64,000 nt of DNA from Spirosoma agri (GTDB lineage: Bacteria; Bacteroidota; Bacteroidia; Cytophagales; Spirosomataceae). The notes under the pieces are model-generated. The model ran no database searches. It saw only the letters and a program-made list of their open reading frames with translations, and was not told where the DNA came from. The stretch is taken from assembly GCF_010747415.1 (NCBI RefSeq), contig NZ_JAAGNZ010000001.1:1240001-1304000 (forward strand), written 5' to 3'. Below, piece after piece: positions 18,352 through 26,759 of the stretch (positions are counted from its first letter, which is position 1; every line of letters begins with the position of its first letter). The translations under genes and the position numbers were made by a program.

Positions 18352-18975
18352 TTACTTTCCGAAGAAGATCTGAAAGCCAATTGAGAGAGACGCCGATCTG
18401 GAGTCGGATTTTATATCGGTGACGGTCGGATTGTTGTTTGCAAAAGACAAATAACCAATTTTAGATGACAGAATGTTATAATTTAAACCGGCATAGATCG
18501 CAATGGTTTGGTTAATGAAATAAGCAACCCCAAGGGTTGGCACCAGTGCTATCGAATAGCCATCCGACGAAAAATCGGTGCTAAAAGCAGACGAATTATA
18601 GGTGTTACGTACAAAACTGTGGCTATAGGATAAACCTACGTATGGTTTCAGTTTGGCAGCACCGAAGAAATAGCGCACGAAAGGCGACAAGCCGACAGAG
18701 GTGCTTGCGTACTTAGACACGTAAGGGTTGTTTCCCTGCTTAGAGGTAGACAGGCTAAGTGGTACTCCCGTTCCGATCAGCAGATTATTAGCAACGAAGT
18801 AGCCAACTGAAGGGGATAAATTGCCGGTAAATGTTTTCGTGTCGGCGTTTTTATTATCCTGGTACGAAAAATTACCAACGCTAACGCCGACATTCCAGCG
18901 CCCCTTTTCAGTTTGAGCCGTTGCCAATACACCGCTAATGAGCAGCAAAAGAAGACTGGTAACGATTGTTTTCAT
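18352..18975 (-). CDS. Outer-membrane beta-barrel protein
   Basis: Exported protein of 207 residues: signal peptide (MKTIVTSLLLLLISGVLATA), then alternating amphipathic beta strands (WNVGVSVGNFSY, YFVANNLLIGTGVPLSL, AKLKPYVGLSYSHSF, YSIALVPTLGVAYFI, IAIYAGLNYNIL) ending in ASLSIGFQIFF with a terminal aromatic residue. This matches the small 8-stranded OmpA/OmpW-like barrels common in Bacteroidota. A longer frame starts at 19008, but the ATG at 18975 begins the signal peptide. Function unknown. Confidence 0.85.
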   Translation of the reverse strand: MKTIVTSLLLLLISGVLATAQTEKGRWNVGVSVGNFSYQDNKNADTKTFTGNLSPSVGYFVANNLLIGTGVPLSLSTSKQGNNPYVSKYASTSVGLSPFVRYFFGAAKLKPYVGLSYSHSFVRNTYNSSAFSTDFSSDGYSIALVPTLGVAYFINQTIAIYAGLNYNILSSKIGYLSFANNNPTVTDIKSDSRSASLSIGFQIFFGK

Positions 18976-19054
18976 ACCCGTTGTTGTTCGTTTGTTTGTA
19001 GACAACAAGGTATAAAATGTCTTTATTTGGTTGCAAGGATTTAGCTTATTTTAA

Positions 19055-19092
19055 CAAAAAAGGGGATCAACTCATGCCGATCCCCTTTTTTG
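19055..19092. terminator. Terminator hairpin with A/T-flanked stem
   Basis: A 14-bp perfect stem (19055-19068 with 19079-19092) of form CA6-GGGGATC, with a 10-base loop, so a T tract follows it on either strand. It is the second of two hairpins downstream of the minus-strand lipoprotein gene and lies upstream of the beta-barrel gene. Confidence 0.75.
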
Positions 19093-19119
19093 TACGCATT
19101 CAGTCCATCGTACTTGTTG

Positions 19120-19183
19120 TAGTAACGTGGTTGGAAACCCGCGATAGCTCGCTAAAAATCGCGGGTTTCCAACCACGTTACTA
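19120..19183. terminator. 26-bp perfect palindrome, probable terminator
   Basis: Arms 19120-19145 and 19158-19183 are perfectly complementary over 26 bp with a 12-base loop. It begins eight bases past the stop codon of the minus-strand lipoprotein gene, the position expected for its terminator. One more of the long unique palindromes found at several gene ends here. Confidence 0.65.
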
Positions 19184-19191
19184 TAAGTCTG

Positions 19192-19860
19192 TTACTTACC
19201 AGTGACCGCTTTTTTGAATGTACCGTCAGCACCGAATATTAAGCCTATCCGTTTGCTGTCAGCCGTTTTGATTGCGACGATATAATCGCTGCTTTTCTTG
19301 TCCTGTGCGGCTTTCTCGATGGTTGCACCCGCATAATTCGTGCTGATGTACGTTGTGATCGCAGCGGGTAAGCTCGATACGGCGACTACCGTTGCCATCG
19401 GGCCCTGACCCGGTTTGCCCTTATGGAGCGTATCGCCGGGGGCTGGCTTGGGGTGGTGGGTTGAATCACCGGGGGCTGGTTTTGGGTGATGCGCTGAATC
19501 ACCATGAGCCGGCTTGCCCTTACCATCAACCACTTTGTCGAACGTACCATCTGCCTTAAAGGACAATAGTGTAATGGTGCTGTTCTGCGTGATGGCAACT
19601 ACATAATTGCCCTTCGGCCCTTTAGCGGCTTCTTTGATCGTGGCACCCGCATAATTCGTGCTGATGTACGTCGTAATCGTAGCGGGCAGACTCGATACGT
19701 CTACCACGGTCATGCTGTGGGGGCCTCCCGCCGTTGTGCTGGTTACGGAACTCGACCGGGCCGATGCATCGGTACTTGTCGGGTCGACGGAATTACGGTT
19801 ACAGGCGTTTAGGCTGACCACCAGGGCTGCCACGCAACTGAAAACAAGCAAAGTTTTCAT
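19192..19860 (-). CDS. Lipoprotein with two PepSY-like repeats
   Basis: Predicted lipoprotein of 222 residues (MKTLLVFSCVAALVVSLNAC, lipobox Cys at 20). Two homologous PepSY-like (BLIP-fold) repeats, about 63-123 and 157-222, share VSSLPATITTYISTNYAGAT and end in a DGTF-K motif. They are joined by a His/Pro/Gly linker in which HHPKPAPGDS is repeated. Such proteins are common in Cytophagales and have no established role. The ATG at 19860 gives the lipoprotein signal; a longer upstream frame lacks one. Confidence 0.85.
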   Translation of the reverse strand: MKTLLVFSCVAALVVSLNACNRNSVDPTSTDASARSSSVTSTTAGGPHSMTVVDVSSLPATITTYISTNYAGATIKEAAKGPKGNYVVAITQNSTITLLSFKADGTFDKVVDGKGKPAHGDSAHHPKPAPGDSTHHPKPAPGDTLHKGKPGQGPMATVVAVSSLPAAITTYISTNYAGATIEKAAQDKKSSDYIVAIKTADSKRIGLIFGADGTFKKAVTGK

Positions 19861-20204
19861 GGAATTGTTGTTGGTTTGTTTACTGATTGGATGAATCAAC
19901 TAACCAGAGTTCGATACTCTCGCTAAGTCAAATGCCCATACGCCCTAAGTATATATACTGTTGCACATTGCTTAAAAAATGTTAAAACGCGTCAATACGA
20001 AGAAATAAGAGCGGTTGGAATTAAAATGGCCTTAAGGAGATTCACTTAGTAGCGAAGAGTCCACTGGACAGGCTGTTTGTACAGGACCGCCACCCAATCT
20101 CCTTTCGATCAACTTTTCTTGACTTTTCTCAGGTTGTCTATTGAGAATAGTAACTGTATCAGATTTCTATTTGGTCATTTCAATAAACGGCAATATATTG
20201 TTCC
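19861..20204. promoter_or_regulatory. Divergent promoter region with a folded element
   Basis: This 344-bp gap separates two divergent genes and must hold both promoters. At 20034-20104 a 9-bp helix (AAGGAGATT with AATCTCCTT) closes a 71-base element with three possible internal stems (CTT/AAG, GTCC/GGAC, CTGT/ACAG). The topology recalls a cloverleaf, but no 7-base anticodon loop or T-loop is present, so it is not a tRNA. No convincing TAnnTTTG box was found. Confidence 0.4.
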
Positions 20205-21710
20205 ATGAAACGAAAATCCACCGCACAATCACAGGCGCAAACACTCAATGGAATGACGCAGTCTCAGGGCCAGCTCACGTCCAACTTTTCTTTTACCGAT
20301 TACCAGACCGAAAATTTCTTCGATGAAATGTTTGACGGTCAGACCGAAGTGCGGTCTGGTTATGCGCCGTTCCAGCAGCGCGTTGAACAGCTTACTCGTG
20401 AGGATATTATTGGCCGACAACATGCCGCTGAGCGTTCGCTGATGAGTATGGGGATTACGTTCAATGTCTACTCCGAAGGCGAAGGAACGGAGCGGATCAT
20501 GCCCATCGATATTATTCCGCGCGTCATCGAATCGGCTGAATGGGATCGGCTCGAAGCGGGATTGATTCAGCGTATCAAGGCGTTGAACATGTTTCTCGAC
20601 GATGTCTACAACGAACAGCGAATTCTGAACGACGATGTTGTTCCCCGCGATCTTATCGAGTCCAGTAAATCGTTTTTGCCACCCTGCCTCGGCGTCAAAC
20701 CGCCCAAAGGTATCTGGTGCCACATCACCGGCACCGATCTTATCCGGGGTGAAGATGGCCAGTACATGGTGCTGGAAGACAACCTCCGTTGTCCGTCGGG
20801 CGTGTCGTATATGCTCGAAAACCGCGAACTGTCCAAGCAGACCTTCCCCGAAGTACTGACCCAGACGGGCGTTCGGCCAGTGTCGGATTACCCGATGCGA
20901 TTGCTTCAGATGCTCGAGTTCATTGCTGATCGACCCAATCCAACGGTTGTGGTGCTAACGCCGGGTATCTACAATTCTGCATATTTCGAGCATTCGTATC
21001 TGGCTCAGCAGATGGGCGTTGAACTGGTTGAAGCGCGTGATCTGGTCGTGTCGGGTGGGTACGTGAAGATGCGAACAACGAAAGGATTCCAGATCGTTGA
21101 CGTGATCTACCGGCGCATCGATGATACATTCCTCGACCCGCAGGCATTCAATCCGGATTCGATGATCGGGGTGCCCGGCATTTTTGAGGTGTACAAGAAA
21201 GGGCGGGTTGCCCTGGCCAATGCCCCCGGAACGGGCGTCGCCGACGATAAGGTGATTTACGCCTACGTGCCCCGGATTATTCAGTACTATCTGGGCGAGG
21301 AGCCGATCATTCCGAACGTCAAGACCTATATCTGCCGGGAGGAGGAAGACTGCAAATACGTGCTGGAAAATATCGAGCAGCTGGTCGTGAAGGAGGCTAA
21401 CGAAGCCGGTGGCTACGGCATGCTTATCGGACCTAAAGCGACGCCCGAAGACCATGAACTATTCAGACAGAAAATTCAGGAGAACCCGCGCAACTACATC
21501 GCTCAGCCAACCATCTCGCTCTCGCGCGTGCCGTGTCTCGTTGGTGATCATGCCGAAGGACGTCACGTCGATCTGCGTCCGTATATTCTCTACGGCGATG
21601 GCGTGAACGTCATTCCCGGCGGACTGACGCGGGTGGCTTTGCGGAAGGATTCGCTCGTGGTCAACTCCTCACAGGGCGGGGGTGGTAAGGATACCTGGGT
21701 TTTGTATTAA
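20205..21710 (+). CDS. Circularly permuted ATP-grasp type 2 protein
   Basis: Protein of 501 residues of the circularly permuted ATP-grasp family (former DUF404/DUF407). Recognisable segments: DVYNEQRILNDDVVPRDLI, FLPPCLGVKPPKGIWCHITG, DLIRGEDGQYMVLEDNLRCP, VYRRIDDTFLDP-like VIYRRIDDTFLDP and KEANEAGGYGMLIGP (ATP-binding region). ATP-grasp enzymes ligate a carboxylate to an amine or thiol. Members normally neighbour an alpha-E-domain protein and a transglutaminase-like protein, a set suspected of making a peptide modification; neither partner follows here. The ATG at 20205 is chosen, but a start at Met17 is possible. Confidence 0.88.
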   Translation: MKRKSTAQSQAQTLNGMTQSQGQLTSNFSFTDYQTENFFDEMFDGQTEVRSGYAPFQQRVEQLTREDIIGRQHAAERSLMSMGITFNVYSEGEGTERIMPIDIIPRVIESAEWDRLEAGLIQRIKALNMFLDDVYNEQRILNDDVVPRDLIESSKSFLPPCLGVKPPKGIWCHITGTDLIRGEDGQYMVLEDNLRCPSGVSYMLENRELSKQTFPEVLTQTGVRPVSDYPMRLLQMLEFIADRPNPTVVVLTPGIYNSAYFEHSYLAQQMGVELVEARDLVVSGGYVKMRTTKGFQIVDVIYRRIDDTFLDPQAFNPDSMIGVPGIFEVYKKGRVALANAPGTGVADDKVIYAYVPRIIQYYLGEEPIIPNVKTYICREEEDCKYVLENIEQLVVKEANEAGGYGMLIGPKATPEDHELFRQKIQENPRNYIAQPTISLSRVPCLVGDHAEGRHVDLRPYILYGDGVNVIPGGLTRVALRKDSLVVNSSQGGGGKDTWVLY

Positions 21711-21730
21711 GCCTGTTGGCTGCATAGACT

Positions 21731-21787
21731 GGAATTGGGTAGTCGAGGTGATTTGTTTGTAACGAATTGCGTCGATTACCCAATTCC
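21731..21787 (+). terminator. Terminator hairpin after the ATP-grasp gene
   Basis: A 16-bp stem with one G-T wobble (21731-21746 with 21772-21787) lies 20 bases past the stop and is followed by GTTTTTA, as expected of an intrinsic terminator. Confidence 0.65.
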
Positions 21788-21831
21788 GTTTTTACGAATG
21801 CCTATCTTTAGGCCCCTCAATTCAATCTGCC

Positions 21832-22812
21832 TTGCTCGATTTAAGTATTATTATCGTCAATTATAAAACGCCGAAGCTTATTCTGGACTGTCTGGCATCG
21901 GTTAGCACCCATACAAGTGGTATCGCATTTGAGGTGATTGTCGTTGATAACCAGTCGGAAGACGATAGTCAGGCTATTGTACAGGCAGCTTTTCCGGCGG
22001 TCCGCTGGTTCGACATGGGTTATAATTCGGGTTTCGCAAGAGCCAACAATTATGGTATCAAACAGGCGAAGTCACGGAACGTACTGCTACTCAATTCGGA
22101 TACGCTGCTGACTGACAATGTACTGGCCCGCTGCGTACGCGTACTGGACGAACAGCCTGATGTGGCGGCCGTGAGCGTGCTGCAACGCGGTGCCGACGGA
22201 CAGCTTCGCCCCAATCTGTATACGACGTTTGGGCAGATGCGCCGGGCCTTTTACATTTTACCCGCTGGTGCGTTTTTTCAAAACTGGTTGCAACGGATCA
22301 TGCCCGATCCGCAGTATACGGATAAGAATCAAGCGGAATGGCTCTCCGGGGCTTTTCTAATGACCAGACCAGCGACTATTGCCCGCGTTGGCGGACTGGA
22401 CGAGAGCTTTTTTATGTATGGCGAAGATGTGGAGTGGGGCTACCGGTTAGGCAAACAGGGACGGATGCTGCTGCTCCAGGATGCCAGCTTTATCCATCTG
22501 GAATACGGCAGCAGCGACTCGAATCAGCAGCATATTGTGACGCACATCAACCGATTCAAGCCGCAAATACAGGTGTCGCAGTTGCTGTGGGTCCGGAAGC
22601 AGTACGGAATTGGTGCTTATCTGGTACTTATTTTGCACTACGTAGTAATGATTCCCATTGTCTATGTCTGGAAAATCGCGGTTAATCTTCGTGACCGACG
22701 ACTTCCATGGGCTGATTTGGGCAATCAACACGCATTTACCAAACAAGTGGGTATATTTCTGCGGTTTTTCTGGAGAACACTAGTCAACCAGCCGGGCTTT
22801 TACAAAGTGTGA
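21832..22812 (+). CDS. Family 2 glycosyltransferase
   Basis: Glycosyltransferase of the GT-A fold, 326 residues. It shows the nucleotide-binding start LDLSIIIVNYKTPKLI, VVDNQSEDDS, LLLNSDTLL (DxD-like Asp) and GGLDESFFMYGEDVEW, typical of rhamnosyl-like GT2 enzymes in surface polysaccharide synthesis. A hydrophobic segment (about 263-283) may anchor it in the inner membrane. The only available start that keeps the N-terminal strand is a TTG at 21832; no in-frame ATG precedes it. The sugar and acceptor are unknown. Confidence 0.88.
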   Translation: MLDLSIIIVNYKTPKLILDCLASVSTHTSGIAFEVIVVDNQSEDDSQAIVQAAFPAVRWFDMGYNSGFARANNYGIKQAKSRNVLLLNSDTLLTDNVLARCVRVLDEQPDVAAVSVLQRGADGQLRPNLYTTFGQMRRAFYILPAGAFFQNWLQRIMPDPQYTDKNQAEWLSGAFLMTRPATIARVGGLDESFFMYGEDVEWGYRLGKQGRMLLLQDASFIHLEYGSSDSNQQHIVTHINRFKPQIQVSQLLWVRKQYGIGAYLVLILHYVVMIPIVYVWKIAVNLRDRRLPWADLGNQHAFTKQVGIFLRFFWRTLVNQPGFYKV

Positions 22813-22929
22813 CAACCTGCTGAAATAGGAATAAAATCTTGCCAGAGGAGTAAAAACAGACGTTTTCTACCTCAATGGGAAATATACTTTTAGGGTCAGA
22901 ATTCGTTGTAAGTGAAATGCGATAACTCT

Positions 22930-25842
22930 ATGCGTTTAGTTTATACAATTGGGTTGGTTTCCTTCTTGATAGGAGCCATTCTATGGCCAACTGTCAGTCA
23001 GGCTACACACGTCCGTGCCGGCGAAATTACGACCCGGCGAATTCCAGGGGCGTCGTTGACTTACGAAATAACACTGACAACGTATTATGACGAAGTGACG
23101 GGCCGAACAGCCGCCGACGATGCCAACTCCTATACATTCTGTTTCGGGGACGGTACGCAGGCGGAGGTAAGACGGAACAGCCGCCGGTTTATCAATGGGC
23201 GAACCTCATCCGTAAACACCTACGTCACCACCCATACCTATCCGGGGCCGGGTGCCTACACGATCGGCGTTCAGATTCCGAACCGGAACAAAGGAACGGT
23301 CAACCTGCCACCAGCCGGTAGCTCCGATCAGCTTACGTTTTACGTGTCGACTACGATTCTGATCAACGCGGCCCTTCAGGTGAACTCCACCCCGGTAATG
23401 CTCAATCCGCCACTGGACTCGGCCCGCGTCGGGCAAAAATTCTGTCACAATCCGGCGGCTTTCGATGCCGACGGCGATAGCTTGGCCTACCGACTCAGCA
23501 GACCACAGGAAGGAATTACCAACAGCTGCCGGAGCCGGTTTATTCCGGCCTATCTGGACCCGGCCAGTAATTTTAGCACGGTGCGGGAAGATGGGAGTGG
23601 ATCACCAACGTTTTCGATCGACTCCCGGACGGGTGATCTCTGCTGGGATTCGCCTGGACAGGCTGGTCAGTTCAACTTTGCCTTTATCATTGAAGAATGG
23701 CGTAACGGTGTCCTGATCGGGGAAATCACTCGCGATATGCAGATCATCGTTGTCGATCAGCCCAACAAGCGGCCGCTGATTGTAGGCGCTGAGATTTGCG
23801 TGGAGGCCGGTACGCTGATCCAGCAGGCGATCCGGGCGACCGATCCCGATGGACAGCGGGTAATCATCACGGCTTTTGGAGGTCCTTTCAACGTGAACAG
23901 TGACGGATCGGCCTTACCGGCTGGCCAGCTGGTGCCACCCGAATATGCCCGACTGATCAATGGTGGTGTGTCGCAGGCTCAGCCCGCAACGGCCACCCTG
24001 TCCTGGCAAACGAACTGTAATCAGGCCCGAGAAGAACCGTATGACATTACCCTGAAAGTTAATGACGTGCCCGGACGAGGAACGACCTCGCTCGTCTCCT
24101 TCGCCACGTTACGGATTCGACTCTATGCGCCATCCGTCAAAAATCTGACTGCCCGCCCAACGGCTACCGTTGCCGGACGGGCCATTCAGCTCAACTGGTC
24201 GGCTTATAGCTGCGGACGAGTTACCAATACGGGTGCGGGTAATGATACGACCAAGCTTATTATTTATCGCAAAGAAGGCTGTACACCGATTCAATCCCAG
24301 AGTTGTACGACGGGGCTGGACCCAAGCTTCGGCTATCAGCAAATTGCCAGCATTCCCTACACGGCAACCAGTTATGTTGATACGAGTTCGCTCCGACGGG
24401 GTGTTAGCTATTCGTATCGAATTGTAGCGCGCAATCCGGGTATCGGTAATAACGGCGGCCTTAGCGTTGTTTCGACTGAAGCCTGTCTGGAACTTCCGTT
24501 ATTAGCACCCGTTATGACGCAGGTTACCGTTGACAGCACCGATACGCAGCGGGGTCGGATCACCGTTCGCTGGACCCGGCCAATCGGGCTTCAACCCGGC
24601 GATCTGGGTGCGCCCTACCAGTATCGACTCCAGCGGGCTACGGGCCTGGCGGGTACTGATTACGTGAACATCGCGACCATTAACACCACGTTACAGGCAG
24701 GTGTGGCGGATACGGTTTACATCGACCGAGGTACCTCTGTAAGTGCGTTGAATACGACGGCCAATGCGTATCGGTATCGGGTCGAGTTCTATTATACCGG
24801 TACCAACGGTCAACTGACCCGACTAGATGTGACGGACCCGGCTTCCAGCGTTCGATTGGCGGCTACGCCCGCCCAGCGACAGATTGCGCTGAGCTGGCAG
24901 GCGAACACGCCGTGGAGCAACGATAACCGCGTGCATGATGTGTACCGGAGCCGATCCGGTCCCAATGGGCCCTTCAATAAAATTGCCGAAGTAACGGTGC
25001 AGGGGCCCCAAACGTATGTGTTTACCGATACGGGTAATGATGCGATTGTGGCCGATGGTAATACGAGTCGGGTACTTTCGGCCGATAGCAGCTATTGTTA
25101 TCGGGTAATGACCCGTGGGCAGTATGCTGATCCGAAACTGGCTACATTGGGCGTACTCATCAACTACAGCCAGATTATCTGCGCAACACCGACCGATACG
25201 ACCAAGCCTTGTGCGCCCCAACTGGGTCTCGATAGCCTGAACTGCGCCAACCTGAGCAGTGAGAGCCTGTGTGGTCAGACAAGCTTCACTAACAAGTTAC
25301 GATGGACGCTGACTGCTGGCCCAACCTGTGACCCGAACGTAGTAGGGTATAAACTGTATTACGGTCGGTACAGTCAGGATACGCCCACTGAATTAGCCAG
25401 CATTCCGGCACCAACGACTACTTTCGATCATACGAATTTGACGACGGTGGCGGGGTGTTATTATGTGACGGCGGTAAGTAGATCAGGCGTCGAAAGTTTG
25501 CCTTCGAACCGAGTTTGTAATGATGCCTGTCCGGCGTTTGCGCTGCCGAACGTGTTCACGCCCAACGGCGATGGTAAGAACGATGTGTTCGCGCCCTTGA
25601 AATGTCCACGCTTCGTGGAAAGCGTTCAGCTGATCGTTTTCAACCGGTACGGCAGTAAGGTTTATGAAGGAACCAGCCCGACACTGGCCTGGGACGGTAA
25701 AGCGAGCGATGGCGCTGACCTGCCTAGTGGATTGTATTACTATCAGGTGAGCGTTCGGTATGGGGTGCTGGATCGAAATGCGGCTCCACAAGTGCTCAAG
25801 GGCTGGGTACAGATTCTGCGCGAAGGCGTGAGTATGAAGTAA
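22930..25842 (+). CDS. T9SS cargo with gliding-motility C-terminal domain
   Basis: Large exported protein of 970 residues: signal peptide (1-26, ending VSQA-T), a PKD-like or beta-rich N-terminal region (ITLTTYYDEVTGRTAAD, FGDGTQAEVRRNS), several fibronectin type III-like domains (about 390-840) and a C-terminal CHU_C/gliding-motility domain (FALPNVFTPNGDGKNDVF, FNRYGSKVYEG, AWDGKASDGADLPSGLYYYQ). That domain is the type B sorting signal of the type IX secretion system, so the product should be secreted or attached to the surface. A GTG six codons earlier is possible; the ATG at 22930 gives the standard signal peptide. Confidence 0.9.
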   Translation: MRLVYTIGLVSFLIGAILWPTVSQATHVRAGEITTRRIPGASLTYEITLTTYYDEVTGRTAADDANSYTFCFGDGTQAEVRRNSRRFINGRTSSVNTYVTTHTYPGPGAYTIGVQIPNRNKGTVNLPPAGSSDQLTFYVSTTILINAALQVNSTPVMLNPPLDSARVGQKFCHNPAAFDADGDSLAYRLSRPQEGITNSCRSRFIPAYLDPASNFSTVREDGSGSPTFSIDSRTGDLCWDSPGQAGQFNFAFIIEEWRNGVLIGEITRDMQIIVVDQPNKRPLIVGAEICVEAGTLIQQAIRATDPDGQRVIITAFGGPFNVNSDGSALPAGQLVPPEYARLINGGVSQAQPATATLSWQTNCNQAREEPYDITLKVNDVPGRGTTSLVSFATLRIRLYAPSVKNLTARPTATVAGRAIQLNWSAYSCGRVTNTGAGNDTTKLIIYRKEGCTPIQSQSCTTGLDPSFGYQQIASIPYTATSYVDTSSLRRGVSYSYRIVARNPGIGNNGGLSVVSTEACLELPLLAPVMTQVTVDSTDTQRGRITVRWTRPIGLQPGDLGAPYQYRLQRATGLAGTDYVNIATINTTLQAGVADTVYIDRGTSVSALNTTANAYRYRVEFYYTGTNGQLTRLDVTDPASSVRLAATPAQRQIALSWQANTPWSNDNRVHDVYRSRSGPNGPFNKIAEVTVQGPQTYVFTDTGNDAIVADGNTSRVLSADSSYCYRVMTRGQYADPKLATLGVLINYSQIICATPTDTTKPCAPQLGLDSLNCANLSSESLCGQTSFTNKLRWTLTAGPTCDPNVVGYKLYYGRYSQDTPTELASIPAPTTTFDHTNLTTVAGCYYVTAVSRSGVESLPSNRVCNDACPAFALPNVFTPNGDGKNDVFAPLKCPRFVESVQLIVFNRYGSKVYEGTSPTLAWDGKASDGADLPSGLYYYQVSVRYGVLDRNAAPQVLKGWVQILREGVSMK

Positions 25843-25862
25843 CGACAGCGTAGTTTACATAA

Positions 25863-25925
25863 AAAAGGGATTGGGGTAAGTAAGGTCGTTGGTAAAACCA
25901 GGCCTTACTTACCCCAATCCCTTTT
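25863..25925. terminator. Bidirectional terminator, 23-bp perfect stem
   Basis: Arms 25863-25885 and 25903-25925 pair perfectly; the 17-base loop contains a further TGGT/ACCA stem. The element starts AAAAGGGA and ends TCCCTTTT, so a T run follows on each strand, and it lies between two convergent genes. Confidence 0.85.
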
Positions 25926-25939
25926 GCAGACCTCCTGCT

Positions 25940-26653
25940 CTAGCGCATGTTGTGGTATACCATCTGTACGTCGTCGTCCTCTTCGATGCGTTCGATGAGT
26001 TTTTCCACGTCGGCAACTTCGTCGTCGGTTAATTCCTTGTAGTCGTTTGGAATACGCTCGAATTCGGCCTGTTTGATCTCGTAGCCCTTTTCTTCCAGAA
26101 ATTTCTGGATCGAGCCAAACGCTGTAAACTCGCCGTAGATGACGTACTGATTCGCTTCATCATCGAGTTCTACTTCGTCGCCCCCGAAGTCAATAAGTTC
26201 AAATTCAAGCTCTTCCTGATCGATACCTTCGGCTGGAATCCGAAATACCGATTTCCGGTCGAACATGAAGTCGAGCATACCCTGCGTGCCGAGGCTGCCG
26301 CCGAGTTTGTTCAGGTAACTGCGCACATTGGCGACCGTCCGGTTGTGGTTGTCTGTTGCCGTCTCGATCACGAGTGCGATACCGTGCGGGGCATACGCTT
26401 CGTATACGATCTCTTTGTAATCCTCCTGATCTTTCGAGGAAGCTTTTTTAATGGCCCGGTCTACGTTATCCTTCGGCATGTTGGCCGCCTTGGCATTCTG
26501 GATAATGGCCCGAAGCCGACCATTGCTATCAGGATCAGGACCGCCACTTTTGACGGCCATCACGATGTCTTTTCCGATGCGGGTGAAGGTCTTCGCCATC
26601 TGCCCCCACCGTTTCATTTTCCGGGCTTTCCGGTATTCAAATGCGCGTCCCAT
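25940..26653 (-). CDS. yebC: YebC/PmpR family protein (TACO1-like)
   Basis: Full-length YebC-family protein of 237 residues. The N-terminus GRAFEYRKARKMKRWGQMAK is a variant of the usual AGHSKWANIKHRK signature, common in Bacteroidota. Further signatures: ANMPKDNVDRAIKKA, YEAYAPHGIALVIETATDN and NRTVANVRSYLNKLGGSLG. The family was described as DNA-binding regulators; some members act on ribosomes stalled at difficult motifs, so the exact role is open. The ATG at 26653 matches the family start; a longer frame exists upstream. Confidence 0.93.
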   Translation of the reverse strand: MGRAFEYRKARKMKRWGQMAKTFTRIGKDIVMAVKSGGPDPDSNGRLRAIIQNAKAANMPKDNVDRAIKKASSKDQEDYKEIVYEAYAPHGIALVIETATDNHNRTVANVRSYLNKLGGSLGTQGMLDFMFDRKSVFRIPAEGIDQEELEFELIDFGGDEVELDDEANQYVIYGEFTAFGSIQKFLEEKGYEIKQAEFERIPNDYKELTDDEVADVEKLIERIEEDDDVQMVYHNMR

Positions 26654-26759
26654 TGTAACAGATTGATTAAAAAACGGAGATAAGACGTTCTCAAACACAA
26701 GCAACGAAAAGCCATCGTGTCCGTCGTTAAAAGCGCCAGTGTCTCCGTGTTTATCTAGT

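Noticed and set aside
20034-20104. tRNA-like gene
   Set aside because: Closing helix is good, but no 7-base anticodon loop and no TTCGA-type T loop.
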